The notes under the pieces are model-generated. The model saw only the letters and a list, made by a program, of their open reading frames with translations. It was not told the DNA's origin and searched no databases. A stretch of 64,000 bases of DNA from Comamonadaceae bacterium. GTDB lineage: Bacteria; Pseudomonadota; Gammaproteobacteria; Burkholderiales; Burkholderiaceae_C. The DNA lies in assembly GCA_027485235.1 (NCBI GenBank), contig JAIXRJ010000021.1, forward strand, positions 21,496 through 85,495, in the 5' to 3' direction. Positions 32,946 through 42,225 of this stretch are shown piece after piece. Within the stretch, counting starts at the first letter, position 1; each line of letters starts with the position of its first letter. The translations under genes were made by a program, and so were the position numbers.

Positions 32946-33772
32946 TTGCAGATCACCTGTTTTTTGCGGGCATCAACGTCTTGTTGGCCTGGAGTGTTTA
33001 CACGGTCTTGCTGACCGGCAGTTTGTCGTTTGCGCAAGGGGCCTTCATGGCCATCGGCTGTTACGGCGCGGGGGTTTTGACGGTCAAATTTGGCTGGCCC
33101 CTTTTGCCGGCCACCTTGGTCGCCGCAGCGGGGGCGGCTGTCATGGCGGCCATTTTGGGTTACCCCGCACTGCGCCAGCGCGGCATCTACCTCATCTTGG
33201 TCACCTTGGGCATCACTTTTTGCGTGCGTGTCGTGATCGAAAACGTGAAATACGTGGGTGCTGTTTCGGGCTTTGGTGGCATGACGGGGGCAGATCTCAA
33301 CAGTGTTTTGATTGCGCTGGCCTTTGTTGCGGCGTTTTTGATTGCGCTGTCGTACAGTCCACTGCAACGCATCTGTGATGCCGTTCGCGAAGACGATCGT
33401 GTGGCCGCCTCCTTGGGCATCAATGTGACGGCCGTGCGTTTGATCGGTTTCTCGGCAGGCGCAGCCATCGCAGCGGTAGCGGGCGCGCTGTATGGGCATT
33501 ACATGAACTTTGTCCGTCCAGAGAGTTTCGACGTCCTGCTGTCTGTTTACGTGGTGCTTTATGTCGTGCTGGGCGGTGTCAACAACCTGTGGGGGCCTTT
33601 GCTGGGCGCCGCGGTCATGACGCTGCTGCCCGAGTATTTCAGGGTCCTGGCCGATTGGCGCCCCACTGTTTTTGGTTTGGCGATTCTGATCCTGTTGTTG
33701 TTCAGGCCTCAAGGCTTGCTGGCGTTCAGAACCTTGACCACGCGGTACAAAAAGCAAGGTCTTGAATCATGA
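32942..33772 (+). CDS. Branched-chain-type ABC transporter permease (LivM family)
   Basis: A 276-residue permease with about nine hydrophobic segments and the LivM-type LRQRGIYLILVTLGI and YVVLYVVLGGVNNLWGPLLG. The start at 32942 overlaps the previous stop (ATGA); the longer ORF upstream is out of family. It pairs with the LivH-type permease. Confidence 0.92.
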   Translation: MIADHLFFAGINVLLAWSVYTVLLTGSLSFAQGAFMAIGCYGAGVLTVKFGWPLLPATLVAAAGAAVMAAILGYPALRQRGIYLILVTLGITFCVRVVIENVKYVGAVSGFGGMTGADLNSVLIALAFVAAFLIALSYSPLQRICDAVREDDRVAASLGINVTAVRLIGFSAGAAIAAVAGALYGHYMNFVRPESFDVLLSVYVVLYVVLGGVNNLWGPLLGAAVMTLLPEYFRVLADWRPTVFGLAILILLLFRPQGLLAFRTLTTRYKKQGLES

Positions 33773-34563
33773 ACACCTCCACCACCCCCGCAGCGGACAG
33801 CACACCTGTTTTGAAGGTGACCGACCTGTGCAAACATTTTGGCGGTGTCAAAGCCATCGACGGCATCGATTTGGAAGTCTTGCCCGGTGAAATTCTGGGC
33901 ATCATCGGTCCCAATGGCGCAGGCAAAACGGCACTGATCAACACCATCACCGGTTTTTACCGGGCGACCTCGGGCCATATCCATTTGGGCGCCACGGAAA
34001 TCACCCATATGCCCATGCACCACATCGGCCGCATGGGGGTGAGCCGCACATTTCAGAACATCCGTTTGTTCAAGCGCATGAGTGTTCTTGAAAACGTGCT
34101 GGTGGCCTGCAAGGTGTTCACCGACCAGCCTTGGCGCGCCATTTGGCCGGGCAAGCACCGCCGCGAAGTGATGGAAAAGGCGATGCATTGGCTGTCCTTG
34201 CTGCAACTGGCAGACAAAGCCAACCAATCCGCAGCCTCTCTGGCTTATGGCGATGCCCGCCGCTTGGAGATCGTTCGCGCCTTGGCCGGCTCACCCCAAT
34301 TGCTGCTGCTCGATGAGCCTGCGGCCGGCATGAACGATGCTGAAACGCAGCAACTGGTCCGAGACGTGCAAAAAATCCGCAGCCATGTGGGCGCCATCAT
34401 GCTGATCGAGCACGACATGAATTTGATACGCCAATTGTCAGACCGCATCCTGGCCATGGACTACGGTAAAAAAATTGCCCAAGGCAGCCCCGACCTGGTT
34501 CTGAAGCACCCAGAAGTGCTTCGCGCCTATCTGGGCATCGAATCAGAAAGCGATCAACCATGA
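33769..34563 (+). CDS. Branched-chain-type ABC transporter ATP-binding protein (LivG family)
   Basis: A 264-residue ATPase: Walker A GPNGAGKT, the LivG marker GVSRTFQNIRLF, a weak signature (AASLAYGDARRLEIVRAL) as usual in LivG, Walker B LLLLDEPAAGMN and IEHDMNLI. It overlaps its neighbours on both sides by 4 bases. Confidence 0.93.
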   Translation: MNTSTTPAADSTPVLKVTDLCKHFGGVKAIDGIDLEVLPGEILGIIGPNGAGKTALINTITGFYRATSGHIHLGATEITHMPMHHIGRMGVSRTFQNIRLFKRMSVLENVLVACKVFTDQPWRAIWPGKHRREVMEKAMHWLSLLQLADKANQSAASLAYGDARRLEIVRALAGSPQLLLLDEPAAGMNDAETQQLVRDVQKIRSHVGAIMLIEHDMNLIRQLSDRILAMDYGKKIAQGSPDLVLKHPEVLRAYLGIESESDQP

Positions 34564-35282
34564 GCACCATCCTCCTTTCTGTCACAGACCTGTCCGCCAG
34601 TTATGGTCCCATTCGCGCACTGCGCGGCGTATCGCTGGAAGTTCGGGAAGGCGAGACCGTGGCGGTGGTGGGAGCCAATGGTGCGGGCAAGACCAGTTTG
34701 ATGCGCGCCATCTCCAGCCTGTTGCCCCTGTCGTCCGGACGAGCGACGTTTATGGGTCATGACATTTCAAAAACCTCCACGCATGAATTGGCCCGCCTGG
34801 GCATGCTGCATGTGCCTGAAGGTCGTGGCACTTTGCAGACCCTGCTGGTGCAAGACAATTTGCGTTTGGCCTGGGAAATCCGCCCCAGCACAGAGCCCTT
34901 TGAATTGGCGCTCGAAAAGGTCTACGCCAGATTTCCCAGATTGAAAGAACGCGCGGAACAAATGGCAGGCAACTTGTCAGGCGGTGAACAACAAATGTTG
35001 TCGGTGGCACGCGCCATCATCAACCGGCCTCAATTGCTCTTGATCGACGAACCCTCCATGGGCTTGTCGCCACTGATCACCAAAGAAGTCTTCAACGCCC
35101 TGGCAGAGCTGCGCGACGCCGGCGTGGCCATTTTGTTGGTGGAACAGAACGTCAAACGCGCCTTGGCCTTGTCTCACCGGGCCATGGTCTTGACCCATGG
35201 TGAATTCACCTTGCAAGGCTTGGCGCGCGACTTGCTGGTGGACCCTCGCGTCATGGCCAGTTACATGGGCCAAGCCGTATGA
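34560..35282 (+). CDS. Branched-chain-type ABC transporter ATP-binding protein (LivF family)
   Basis: A 240-residue ATPase: Walker A GANGAGKTS, the LivF marker HVPEGRGTLQTL, signature NLSGGEQQMLSVARA, Walker B LLLIDEPSMGLSP and LLVEQNVKRAL. It completes the HMGF set; the binding protein is encoded at 37013-38209. Its stop overlaps the next SDR gene start. Confidence 0.93.
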   Translation: MSTILLSVTDLSASYGPIRALRGVSLEVREGETVAVVGANGAGKTSLMRAISSLLPLSSGRATFMGHDISKTSTHELARLGMLHVPEGRGTLQTLLVQDNLRLAWEIRPSTEPFELALEKVYARFPRLKERAEQMAGNLSGGEQQMLSVARAIINRPQLLLIDEPSMGLSPLITKEVFNALAELRDAGVAILLVEQNVKRALALSHRAMVLTHGEFTLQGLARDLLVDPRVMASYMGQAV

Positions 35283-36109
35283 ACGCCGCAACAGATTTTC
35301 AGCACTTCCGTGCCCAGCACATCTTTGATGTCACGGGCAAGTCCTTTGTGGTGACGGGTGCTGCCAGCGGCTTGGGCGAAGCGATGGCGCAAGTGCTGAG
35401 CAGCAACCACGCCCATGTCCTGTTGCTGGACAAGGATCCGAGCTCGCTCAAGCAGGTGCACGATCGCTTGGCGGCTGCAGGCGGTCAGGTGGAAAGCCAG
35501 ACGGTGGATGTCACAAACACCGCTGAATTGAAGCAGCACATCGCCAACTTCATTGCGAAGCGGCAGGGACTTGGCGGATTGTTTGCCAACGCCGGTGTCA
35601 GCGGTGGGCCGGGCTTTGGCACCGAACTGGGCGCCGTGACCGGCGGCATTGAGGCTCAAAATCCAGCCGCATGGGAAACCCTGTTTCGCATCAATTTGCA
35701 TGGCGTTATTGCTTCCATGCAAAGCGCCGTCGGCATCATGAAAGACCAAGGGCGAGGCAGTTTGGTGCTGACCGCCTCGATTGCCGGCGTCAAAGCCGAG
35801 CCCTTTGTGTCCTACGCCTATGCCACGGTGAAGTCTTCGGTCGTGCAGTTGATGCGCCAAGCCTCATTGGAGTTGGCCCCCTTTGGCGTACGCGTCAATG
35901 CCATCGCCCCCGGTTTCATCCAAACCAACATTGCCGACAGACGCTTGCACGACAGCGCCACAGCAGCGCGCTTGGGTGAACGCGTGCCAATGGGGCGTTT
36001 GGGACGCCCCGATGAATTGCACGGCGTGACCCTCTTGTTGGCGTCTGACGCCAGCAGTTACATGACGGGAACGCTCATCCCGGTCGATGGTGGCATCTTG
36101 GCCCTCTGA
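35279..36109 (+). CDS. Short-chain dehydrogenase/reductase, SDR 1
   Basis: A 276-residue classical SDR: cofactor loop VTGAASGLGEA, NAGVSG, catalytic Ser in LTASIAG and YATVK (Tyr-x-x-x-Lys), and the C-terminal YMTGTLIPVDGG. The cofactor is probably NAD(H), judging from the acidic LLLDKD after strand 2. It starts within the last codons of the LivF-type gene. It likely oxidises an alcohol to the ketone used by the monooxygenase, or acts lower in the pathway. Confidence 0.92.
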   Translation: MNAATDFQHFRAQHIFDVTGKSFVVTGAASGLGEAMAQVLSSNHAHVLLLDKDPSSLKQVHDRLAAAGGQVESQTVDVTNTAELKQHIANFIAKRQGLGGLFANAGVSGGPGFGTELGAVTGGIEAQNPAAWETLFRINLHGVIASMQSAVGIMKDQGRGSLVLTASIAGVKAEPFVSYAYATVKSSVVQLMRQASLELAPFGVRVNAIAPGFIQTNIADRRLHDSATAARLGERVPMGRLGRPDELHGVTLLLASDASSYMTGTLIPVDGGILAL

Positions 36110-36129
36110 CAGTGAATTGAAAAAATCTT

Positions 36130-36975
36130 ATGACCCCCCTTAAACCCTCTCAAACTGCGATCGTGACGGGTGCCGCCTCGGGCATTGGGGCTGCCACGGC
36201 CCTGCTGCTGGCGCGCCAGGGCATGCATGTGGTCTTGGCAGACATCCAAGCAGACCTGCTCGAACTGAGCCTGCAAAAGTGCCTGGGTGAAGGCTTGAGT
36301 GCCAAGGCCTGCTTGACGGACGTCTCCGATCCCGAGTCGGTCAAAGCCCTGGCCGATTTCACCGAGCAAGCATTTGGCGACATCCACCTGTCTTTCAACA
36401 ACGCAGGGGTTGCCATGCACGGCGTGCCGATGGCGCAGATGGGCTTGCCCGACTGGCAATGGGTCATCGATGTCAACATCAAAAGCATCGTGCACAGCAT
36501 TCACCACATCCTGCCGCGCATGCGTCGGCACGGACAAGCGGCGCATTTCATCAACACCGCCTCGATCGGTGGTTTGCAGGTCAACCCCAACTGGCTGACA
36601 GGCGCTTACTCCATGACCAAGTATGCCGTGGTGGCCATGTCCGAGGGCTTGCGAAATGAACTGGCCGACACGCCCATCCACGTCAGCGTCTTGTGCCCGG
36701 GCGCTGTGGACAGTGACTTCGGAAGCGCCGAGAGCAGACCTCCCCGATTGGGCGGTCCGACCAACCGTCCAGAACAAGCCTTTTTGGCACAAACATTGAG
36801 CACGGTGGGCGTGAGCCCTGAATTCGTTGCCCAACGCATCTGGCAAGCCATCCACCACAAAGAGTTCTTCATCTTCACCGACAGCACCATGAAGTCGGTG
36901 ATTGAAGAGCGCCACCAAAGCATCTTGACGGGTTTTGAAATGGCCGATGCGTTCAAAACCCAGCTGGATCGTTGA
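36130..36975 (+). CDS. Short-chain dehydrogenase/reductase, SDR 2
   Basis: A 281-residue SDR with VTGAASGIGAA, the Asp in VLADIQ (NAD-type), NNAGVAM, NTASIGG and YSMTK. Its longer C-terminal part (ESRPPRLGGPTNRP, then a helix ending FKTQLDR) lacks the usual TGxxxxVDGG end, as in larger-substrate SDRs. It sits between SDR 1 and the binding-protein gene. Confidence 0.9.
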   Translation: MTPLKPSQTAIVTGAASGIGAATALLLARQGMHVVLADIQADLLELSLQKCLGEGLSAKACLTDVSDPESVKALADFTEQAFGDIHLSFNNAGVAMHGVPMAQMGLPDWQWVIDVNIKSIVHSIHHILPRMRRHGQAAHFINTASIGGLQVNPNWLTGAYSMTKYAVVAMSEGLRNELADTPIHVSVLCPGAVDSDFGSAESRPPRLGGPTNRPEQAFLAQTLSTVGVSPEFVAQRIWQAIHHKEFFIFTDSTMKSVIEERHQSILTGFEMADAFKTQLDR

Positions 36976-37012
36976 ACTGAATTCCCAACCCACCTTAAAC
37001 AGGAGACTTACG

Positions 37013-38209
37013 ATGACCCCAAGCAAAAGAAAACTGCTGAGCATCACGCTGACAAGCGTCGCTTTGGCAGTGACCTCGTTGTCCGCCATGGCGCAGCAAA
37101 AGCCGCCCATCAAAATTGGCCTGATCACCCCACTGACAGGACCTCTGGGAAGCTACGGCAAATCCCAGGATCTCATCGTCAAAATGGCCGTGGAGGACAT
37201 CAACGCCAAAGGGGGCATCAATGGCAGTTTGTTGCAAGTGGATGTGGGTGACTCCCAAACCGATCCCGGCCAGGCTGTTTTGCTGTTTCGCAAATTCACC
37301 AGCGAAGGACACTTTGGCGTTGTCGGGCCCATGACCGGCACGCAGTGGGAAACCGTCAGCCCCTTGGCCAACCAACTGAGCATGCCTGCCATCAGCGTGA
37401 ACGCGGTCAAGCCTGGCATCACGATCAAGCCTTGGACGATTCGCCTCCAACCGGCAGACGACACCTTAATGCCAGAAGGCATGAAGGACTTTTTGAAGGC
37501 TTACCCCAAAGTCAAAAGAGTGGTGATCGTGGCCGATGTGCGCGAAGCCTCCAGCAAAGCCAGTGCCGACGCCTATGCAACGCTGGCCAAACAAAATGGA
37601 CTGGAAGTTGTGGAGGTGATCGAGTTTTCATCGCGCGCCACAGACCTGTCTGCAGCGGCCATTCAAATCAAGAGCGCCAACCCAGATGCCATCTTGGCAG
37701 CGGCATTCCCGGCCCAGGCCACCTTGCTGGCCAAAGACCTCACGGTTCAAGGCGTGAAAGTTCCCGTCCTCAACACCAGCATTTTGTGGTCGGGGCCCTT
37801 CATCAACATCGTGGGGGAAAACGGGCGCAACTGGCACGTCATTGGCTTCTCGACCAACGAGGCCGGCCCTCCTGGTGTCAGCGATCCAACGGTCTACGCC
37901 AACATGGCCAAACGCGCACTGCAACGTGCCGATGCCTCTCTGGGCGTACCCTTCAACGTGGCCAACTGGGCCATTGGCTACGATGGCGTGTTGCTTTACG
38001 CGGACATCATGCGCCGCGCTGGCATTGACGGCAACACCGATCCCAAGAAAGCGCGCGAGTCCATCAAAAGCGAGTTCCTGAAACTCAAAAACTTCAGCGG
38101 TGCCTACAGGTACACCATGCGCGATACCGGGGATGGCCATGTGCCCACCACCGTGTTGGCAGCTGATGTGGACAAAAAAGTTTGGAAGTTCCTGAACATT
38201 CCACGCTGA
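37013..38209 (+). CDS. Branched-chain-type ABC transporter substrate-binding protein (LivK family)
   Basis: A 398-residue periplasmic binding protein with a signal peptide cut near AMAQQ and the type I fold segments IKIGLITPLTGPLGSYGK, GVVGPMTGTQWE and NPDAILAAAF. The start at 37013 has AGGAGACTTACG before it; the longer ORF overlaps the SDR gene. It should give the cluster's transporter its specificity. A terminator follows directly. Confidence 0.93.
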   Translation: MTPSKRKLLSITLTSVALAVTSLSAMAQQKPPIKIGLITPLTGPLGSYGKSQDLIVKMAVEDINAKGGINGSLLQVDVGDSQTDPGQAVLLFRKFTSEGHFGVVGPMTGTQWETVSPLANQLSMPAISVNAVKPGITIKPWTIRLQPADDTLMPEGMKDFLKAYPKVKRVVIVADVREASSKASADAYATLAKQNGLEVVEVIEFSSRATDLSAAAIQIKSANPDAILAAAFPAQATLLAKDLTVQGVKVPVLNTSILWSGPFINIVGENGRNWHVIGFSTNEAGPPGVSDPTVYANMAKRALQRADASLGVPFNVANWAIGYDGVLLYADIMRRAGIDGNTDPKKARESIKSEFLKLKNFSGAYRYTMRDTGDGHVPTTVLAADVDKKVWKFLNIPR

Positions 38210-38227
38210 TTTGATCGGCACAAAAAA

Positions 38228-38261
38228 ACGGGTGGCTGCTCTGCATCCACCCGTTTTTTTT
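38228..38261. terminator. Bidirectional intrinsic terminator
   Basis: ACGGGTGG (38228-38235) pairs with CCACCCGT (38247-38254), with A-run on the left and an eight-base T-run on the right. It ends both the transporter operon (plus) and the luciferase-like gene (minus). Confidence 0.88.
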
Positions 38262-38269
38262 GTAGCCGG

Positions 38270-39298
38270 TCATTGCCAGGCGTTGGAGGCCTCTTCAATG
38301 CGCGGCATCACTTCGCGCGAAAACAATTCCACCGAGCGCTTGGCACGCTCGTGTGGCATGTTGCCAAACATGAATTGCCCGACCAGGTAGTTGAGCCCAC
38401 CGTCCTGGGCTTTTTGGCTCAAGACCCTGGCCACGGTTTGCGGTGAGCCGGCCACCGCGTGCCCGCTGGCCACCATGTCAGCGTAGGAAGGGCTCAATTT
38501 CACACGCTGCGGCTCTGTGCCATGAACGCGCCACAGCTTGTAAAAACTTTCATAAAAACTGGGCCATGCGCTTTCGGCTATGGCCATGGCTTCTTCGTCT
38601 GTATCGGCCACCACGACGTTTCTGTAAATGCCAATCAGCGCCTCTTGTGAACTTAGACCTTGGCTGGCCGCAGCTTCTTGGCGGTAGCGCTCGCTGATGC
38701 CCCCCACCTTGCTTTCTGGGCCACCACAGATGATGTTGACCTGATTTTGAGCAGGCCACACCGCCGAGTCGGCCGTCGCCGCCGCATACCAAACCGGTGG
38801 ATGCGGCAACTGGAAAGGCTTCATGGTGACGGGCATGTTTTGGATGTTCCAGAACTGGCCGGGGTAATTGAGCACATCCGATGAAAAGTACTGCATCAAA
38901 ATTTCGTAAGCCTCGGCATAGGCCGCTCCTGCAGAGGCCGAGTCAACCCCCAAGGCTTCCAGTTCATGCGGATTCGCACCGCGCCCCACACCAAACTGGA
39001 AGCGGCCTTGGGCCAACTGGTCCAGCATGCAAATTTCTTCAGCCAATTTCACCGGGTGATGGATCGGCAAAAGATAAACCAAGGGACACAGCTTGATGCG
39101 GCGCGTTCTTTGCGCCACCGCAGACAGAAAAACACTTTGGGAGGGGCCCATGCTCAGCGGTGTGGCATGGTGCTCACTCAAGTGGTAACAATGGAATCCG
39201 CCCCGGTCATACATCTCCGTCAATTCCAGACGCTGTTCGTACTGAACATGCAGAGGGCGACCCGAGTCATCGTTTTGGTCAAAGATTCCGAACTTCAT
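38270..39298 (-). CDS. LLM-class flavin-dependent monooxygenase (luciferase-like)
   Basis: A 342-residue bacterial-luciferase-like protein: MKFGIFDQND start, YHLSEHHATPLSMGPSQSVF, PLVYLLPIHHPVKLAEE and QLAQGRFQFGVGRGANPHEL. It uses reduced FMN from a partner reductase and O2, often for ketone, thiol or ring oxidation. The start at 39298 has AAGGACAAACC before it. It faces the transporter operon across the shared terminator and is divergent from the TetR gene. Confidence 0.9.
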   Translation of the reverse strand: MKFGIFDQNDDSGRPLHVQYEQRLELTEMYDRGGFHCYHLSEHHATPLSMGPSQSVFLSAVAQRTRRIKLCPLVYLLPIHHPVKLAEEICMLDQLAQGRFQFGVGRGANPHELEALGVDSASAGAAYAEAYEILMQYFSSDVLNYPGQFWNIQNMPVTMKPFQLPHPPVWYAAATADSAVWPAQNQVNIICGGPESKVGGISERYRQEAAASQGLSSQEALIGIYRNVVVADTDEEAMAIAESAWPSFYESFYKLWRVHGTEPQRVKLSPSYADMVASGHAVAGSPQTVARVLSQKAQDGGLNYLVGQFMFGNMPHERAKRSVELFSREVMPRIEEASNAWQ

Positions 39299-39548
39299 GG
39301 TTTGTCCTTTTTTAATCACTGATTAATTTATGCCATCATAAGCAGTCTGTGTCTTGCGCGATAGCCCCAAAGCACAAGGGAATTCCCTAGTGATCCCGCC
39401 CGCTGAAGTGGCGTTGTCCCTGCCGTGCCCCTGTTTGTCACCCCGGGCGAAGACCCTGGATCCAGTGGCCGGAACCACTGGACCCTTGTCGCTGAGTGAA
39501 TGCAACAAGAATCGGCCAAGCCAAGACAGACCCTGTACGATTTCAAGC
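39299..39548. other. Divergent intergenic region with a perfect 8-bp palindrome
   Basis: 250 bases between the luciferase-like gene and tetR. TCCAGTGG (39461-39468) and CCACTGGA (39475-39482) form a perfect hairpin with a 6-base loop, after CACCCCGGGCGAAGACCCTGG. That layout is like dispersed REP-type repeats; it could also be the TetR operator. I see no clear promoter. Confidence 0.45.
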
Positions 39549-40280
39549 ATGAAAAAAAATGAAGCAACGCCAGTCCAAGGGCTGCAACTCACCCCGGAGC
39601 CTGCTGAACGGGACACCAAAGAGCGTTTGCTGAAAGCGGCAAAAGAGCTCTTTGTTCGCAAAGGTTTTTCGGGCGTTTCGATCCGCGAAATTGCACGCGA
39701 GGCGCAGGCCAATTCAGCCTTGATTTCTTATTATTTCGGTGACAAGGAAGGCTTGTTCAAAGGCGTTCTCGAATCCTTTGTGCGCCCCTTGAATGCCCAC
39801 CGGATGGCGCAGTTCGCACGACTGGAACAGCAAGCCGACATCAGCGTGGAAGAGGTGGTGCGCGCTTGGGTCGCCCCCATGTTCTTGATGCCCAAGTCGA
39901 TGAACGCGTCGCCCGTGGTGTCGCTGTCACTGACACTGAGCGCCGAATACGACAAGCTGTCTGAGCAAATCATTTTGGATCTTTACGACGAAATGAACGA
40001 GTGCTTTTTGTGCCTGCTGGAGCGCTGTTTGCCCAAGGCCAGCCGAACCAGCTTGGTCTGGCGCTTGTACTTTTTGGTGGGGGCGGCCTTGACCGCATCT
40101 CGCCCACGCGCCAAAAGCGTTCAGAAATTGACGCACGGCATGATCGACCACCAGGACAGCGAAGAATTGGTCCAGCAGTTGGTCCAATTTGCAGCGGCCG
40201 GTTTCAGGGCCATCGACATTCAGACACCCCAGCCGGCCTCCCAAAAAACGGTCGTCTTGGTGGATTTTTTCAACCCTTAG
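39549..40280 (+). CDS. TetR-family transcriptional regulator
   Basis: 243 residues. The helix-turn-helix is GFSGVSIREIAREAQANSAL followed by ISYYFGDKEGLF. The C-terminal domain (DUF1956-like length) should bind the inducer. The ATG at 39549 is the first Met before conserved sequence; the upstream ORF extension crosses the REP-like hairpin. It leads into SDR 3 after 10 bases and probably controls the luciferase-like gene and SDR 3. Confidence 0.9.
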   Translation: MKKNEATPVQGLQLTPEPAERDTKERLLKAAKELFVRKGFSGVSIREIAREAQANSALISYYFGDKEGLFKGVLESFVRPLNAHRMAQFARLEQQADISVEEVVRAWVAPMFLMPKSMNASPVVSLSLTLSAEYDKLSEQIILDLYDEMNECFLCLLERCLPKASRTSLVWRLYFLVGAALTASRPRAKSVQKLTHGMIDHQDSEELVQQLVQFAAAGFRAIDIQTPQPASQKTVVLVDFFNP

Positions 40281-40290
40281 GGAAGTTCGG

Positions 40291-41067
40291 ATGACTGCAT
40301 TGAAAACGACAAACGACGGCGCTGTGCGGGCCGTGATCGTGACCGGCGGGGCACGCGGCATTGGGCATGCTTTTGCGCAGCGTCTCGCCCAAGATGGCTT
40401 CCATGTGGCGATTGTGGACACGGTCGGTGCCGAGAGCGCAGCTGATCAACTGGAGCGCAAAGGCTTTTCAGCCAAAGGCTACACAGCCAATATCACCCAA
40501 GCCAGCGACTGGGATGGGCTGCTCCTGGACATCGAGGTGTCCGGCCAAATCTTGCATGGTTTGGTCAACAATGCGGCCCTGTTTGCCAGTTTGGAAATGC
40601 AAAATTTTGAGCAGGTCACCCGCGATGCGTGGATGCAGGTGATGGAAGTCAACACCTATGGCCCCTTTCTGGCCACTCAAAAAGTGGCCCCCTTGATGGC
40701 CGCCCATGGCGGCGGCGCCATCGTCAACATCGCATCCACTTCCCCGCTCAAGGGCGTCACAGGCATGCCGCACTATGTCTGCAGCAAAGGGGCTGTCATC
40801 GCCATGACCCGAACCTTGGCACGCGAGTTGGGCGATCGTGGCATCAGGGTCAATGCAGTCGCCCCCGGCTTCACCTTGAGCGAGGGGATTTTGCTCAACA
40901 AAGAGCACGTCGAAAAATTTCGGGACATCGGAAAAAATGCGCGTGCCATGAAGCGCGATCAACTGCCGCAAGACCTGCAGGGCGCGGTCAGTTTCTTGAT
41001 GGGACTTGACTCTGCATTCATGACAGGCCAAACATTGGTGGTGGATGGTGGCGCCTATTTTGTGTGA
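40291..41067 (+). CDS. Short-chain dehydrogenase/reductase, SDR 3
   Basis: A 258-residue classical SDR: VTGGARGIGHA, acidic IVDTVG after strand 2, NNAALF, NIASTSP and YVCSK, and the C-terminal FMTGQTLVVDGG. The start follows AGGGAAGTTCGG. Cotranscribed with tetR. It probably acts on an alcohol or ketone intermediate of the cluster. Confidence 0.92.
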   Translation: MTALKTTNDGAVRAVIVTGGARGIGHAFAQRLAQDGFHVAIVDTVGAESAADQLERKGFSAKGYTANITQASDWDGLLLDIEVSGQILHGLVNNAALFASLEMQNFEQVTRDAWMQVMEVNTYGPFLATQKVAPLMAAHGGGAIVNIASTSPLKGVTGMPHYVCSKGAVIAMTRTLARELGDRGIRVNAVAPGFTLSEGILLNKEHVEKFRDIGKNARAMKRDQLPQDLQGAVSFLMGLDSAFMTGQTLVVDGGAYFV

Positions 41068-41284
41068 AGCAGCGTGCGCCCAGCGGGCTGAACAGGGGCG
41101 CTCAGTGGCCGATCATTGTCCGCTCAACGCCTCCATATCTGATCTGCGTCAACAGTTCGGGGCTTCGAAAGAACGGGTCATGAACACCCCCAGATGACTT
41201 TGTCGCCGAATCAATAAACACACACAAAACAGCGCATTCAAAATAATCAATTTGATACTTCAATAAGTCATTAAAATTAGAGCG
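41068..41284. other. Intergenic region
   Basis: 217 bases, A+T-rich towards the right (promoter-like for the next gene) but without a clear -35/-10 pair or hairpin. Confidence 0.3.
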
Positions 41285-41653
41285 ATGAAATCAAAGAACA
41301 GCCCCCTTTCTACAGCGTACTTGCGTTTTTTACAGCTGACGCGGATCGTCCATGCATTGCCTGAAGGTCTGGAAATGGATGCCAATGAACGCGCTTTGTT
41401 AGAGGCCGTGGTCCTGCGCTGGCACGAGAACAGCCCCATGACTGTGCGGGAGGCAATTGGTTTGTCGGATTTGGGATCGCCCGCCACTTTGCACAAACGC
41501 ATCACGCGCTTGCGCGACAAAGACATGTTGACCCACCTGAATCAGGAAGGTGACCGCCGCGCCAAATTCCTCGTACCTACTCACCGCACTCTGAAGTACT
41601 TCAGCGACCTTGGCCAATCCATGCAACAGGCTCAACAAAATCCGACAGCATGA
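41285..41653 (+). CDS. Winged-helix DNA-binding protein (MarR-like)
   Basis: 122 residues with a MarR-like core: LEMDANERALLEAVVLRWH, then MTVREAIGLSDLGSPATLHK as recognition helix region and ITRLRDKDMLTHL. The wing is LNQEGDRRAKFLVPT. The C terminus is short, so it may lack a full dimerisation helix. Its stop overlaps the start of the membrane-protein gene by 4 bases. The target genes are unknown. Confidence 0.8.
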   Translation: MKSKNSPLSTAYLRFLQLTRIVHALPEGLEMDANERALLEAVVLRWHENSPMTVREAIGLSDLGSPATLHKRITRLRDKDMLTHLNQEGDRRAKFLVPTHRTLKYFSDLGQSMQQAQQNPTA

Positions 41654-42225
41654 TCCGCCACGCGCGTGAAGCGGCAGAAACATCGGTGCTGATTTTGGTC
41701 AGCGCTGTTTTGTTTGCGCTGTTCTTCACACTCAACAACTGGATTTTCGCGATCATCGAACATCGACAAGGCATCAATTGGATCTTTTTGCCCTCCGGCT
41801 TTCGCGTGATCCTGGTTTTGGTCTTGGGTCTTCCGGCCAGTGTGGGCATCATGCTAGGCACTTGGTTTGTTGACCGCTCTTTTTTTGACACCTCGCTGCA
41901 CCACATCACCCTGTTGAACGGGATCGTGTCGGGTTTCACACCTTGGCTTGTGATGAAAGCCATGGAGAGCCGCCAACGATTTGGGGCCTCCTTGCAACAC
42001 TTCAACAGCTTGCAACTGCTCAACTTCACCTTGGTCTATGCGATTTGCAATGCCCTGGCCCATCACTTGGGCTGGTGGCTGCTCGGGCGTGAGGGCGTCA
42101 ACTTCTTGGTCGATGTCTGGCCGATGTTCATTGGCGATGCCTTGGGTGCCTTGCTCTTGCTGTACGCCTTCAAGGGCCTGTCACACTGGTTCTCGGCCAA
42201 GCCACAGCCACCGTCAAGTCCCTGA
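41650..42225 (+). CDS. Multi-pass membrane protein, MASE1-like
   Basis: 191 residues with about five transmembrane segments. IFLPSGFRVILVLVLGLP and GTWFVDRSFF resemble the MASE1 sensor membrane domain, but no output domain (GGDEF, kinase) follows. Translationally coupled to the winged-helix gene, so the pair may work together, for example as a membrane sensor and regulator. Its 3' end overlaps hemW convergently by 12 bases. The function is unknown. Confidence 0.75.
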   Translation: MIRHAREAAETSVLILVSAVLFALFFTLNNWIFAIIEHRQGINWIFLPSGFRVILVLVLGLPASVGIMLGTWFVDRSFFDTSLHHITLLNGIVSGFTPWLVMKAMESRQRFGASLQHFNSLQLLNFTLVYAICNALAHHLGWWLLGREGVNFLVDVWPMFIGDALGALLLLYAFKGLSHWFSAKPQPPSSP

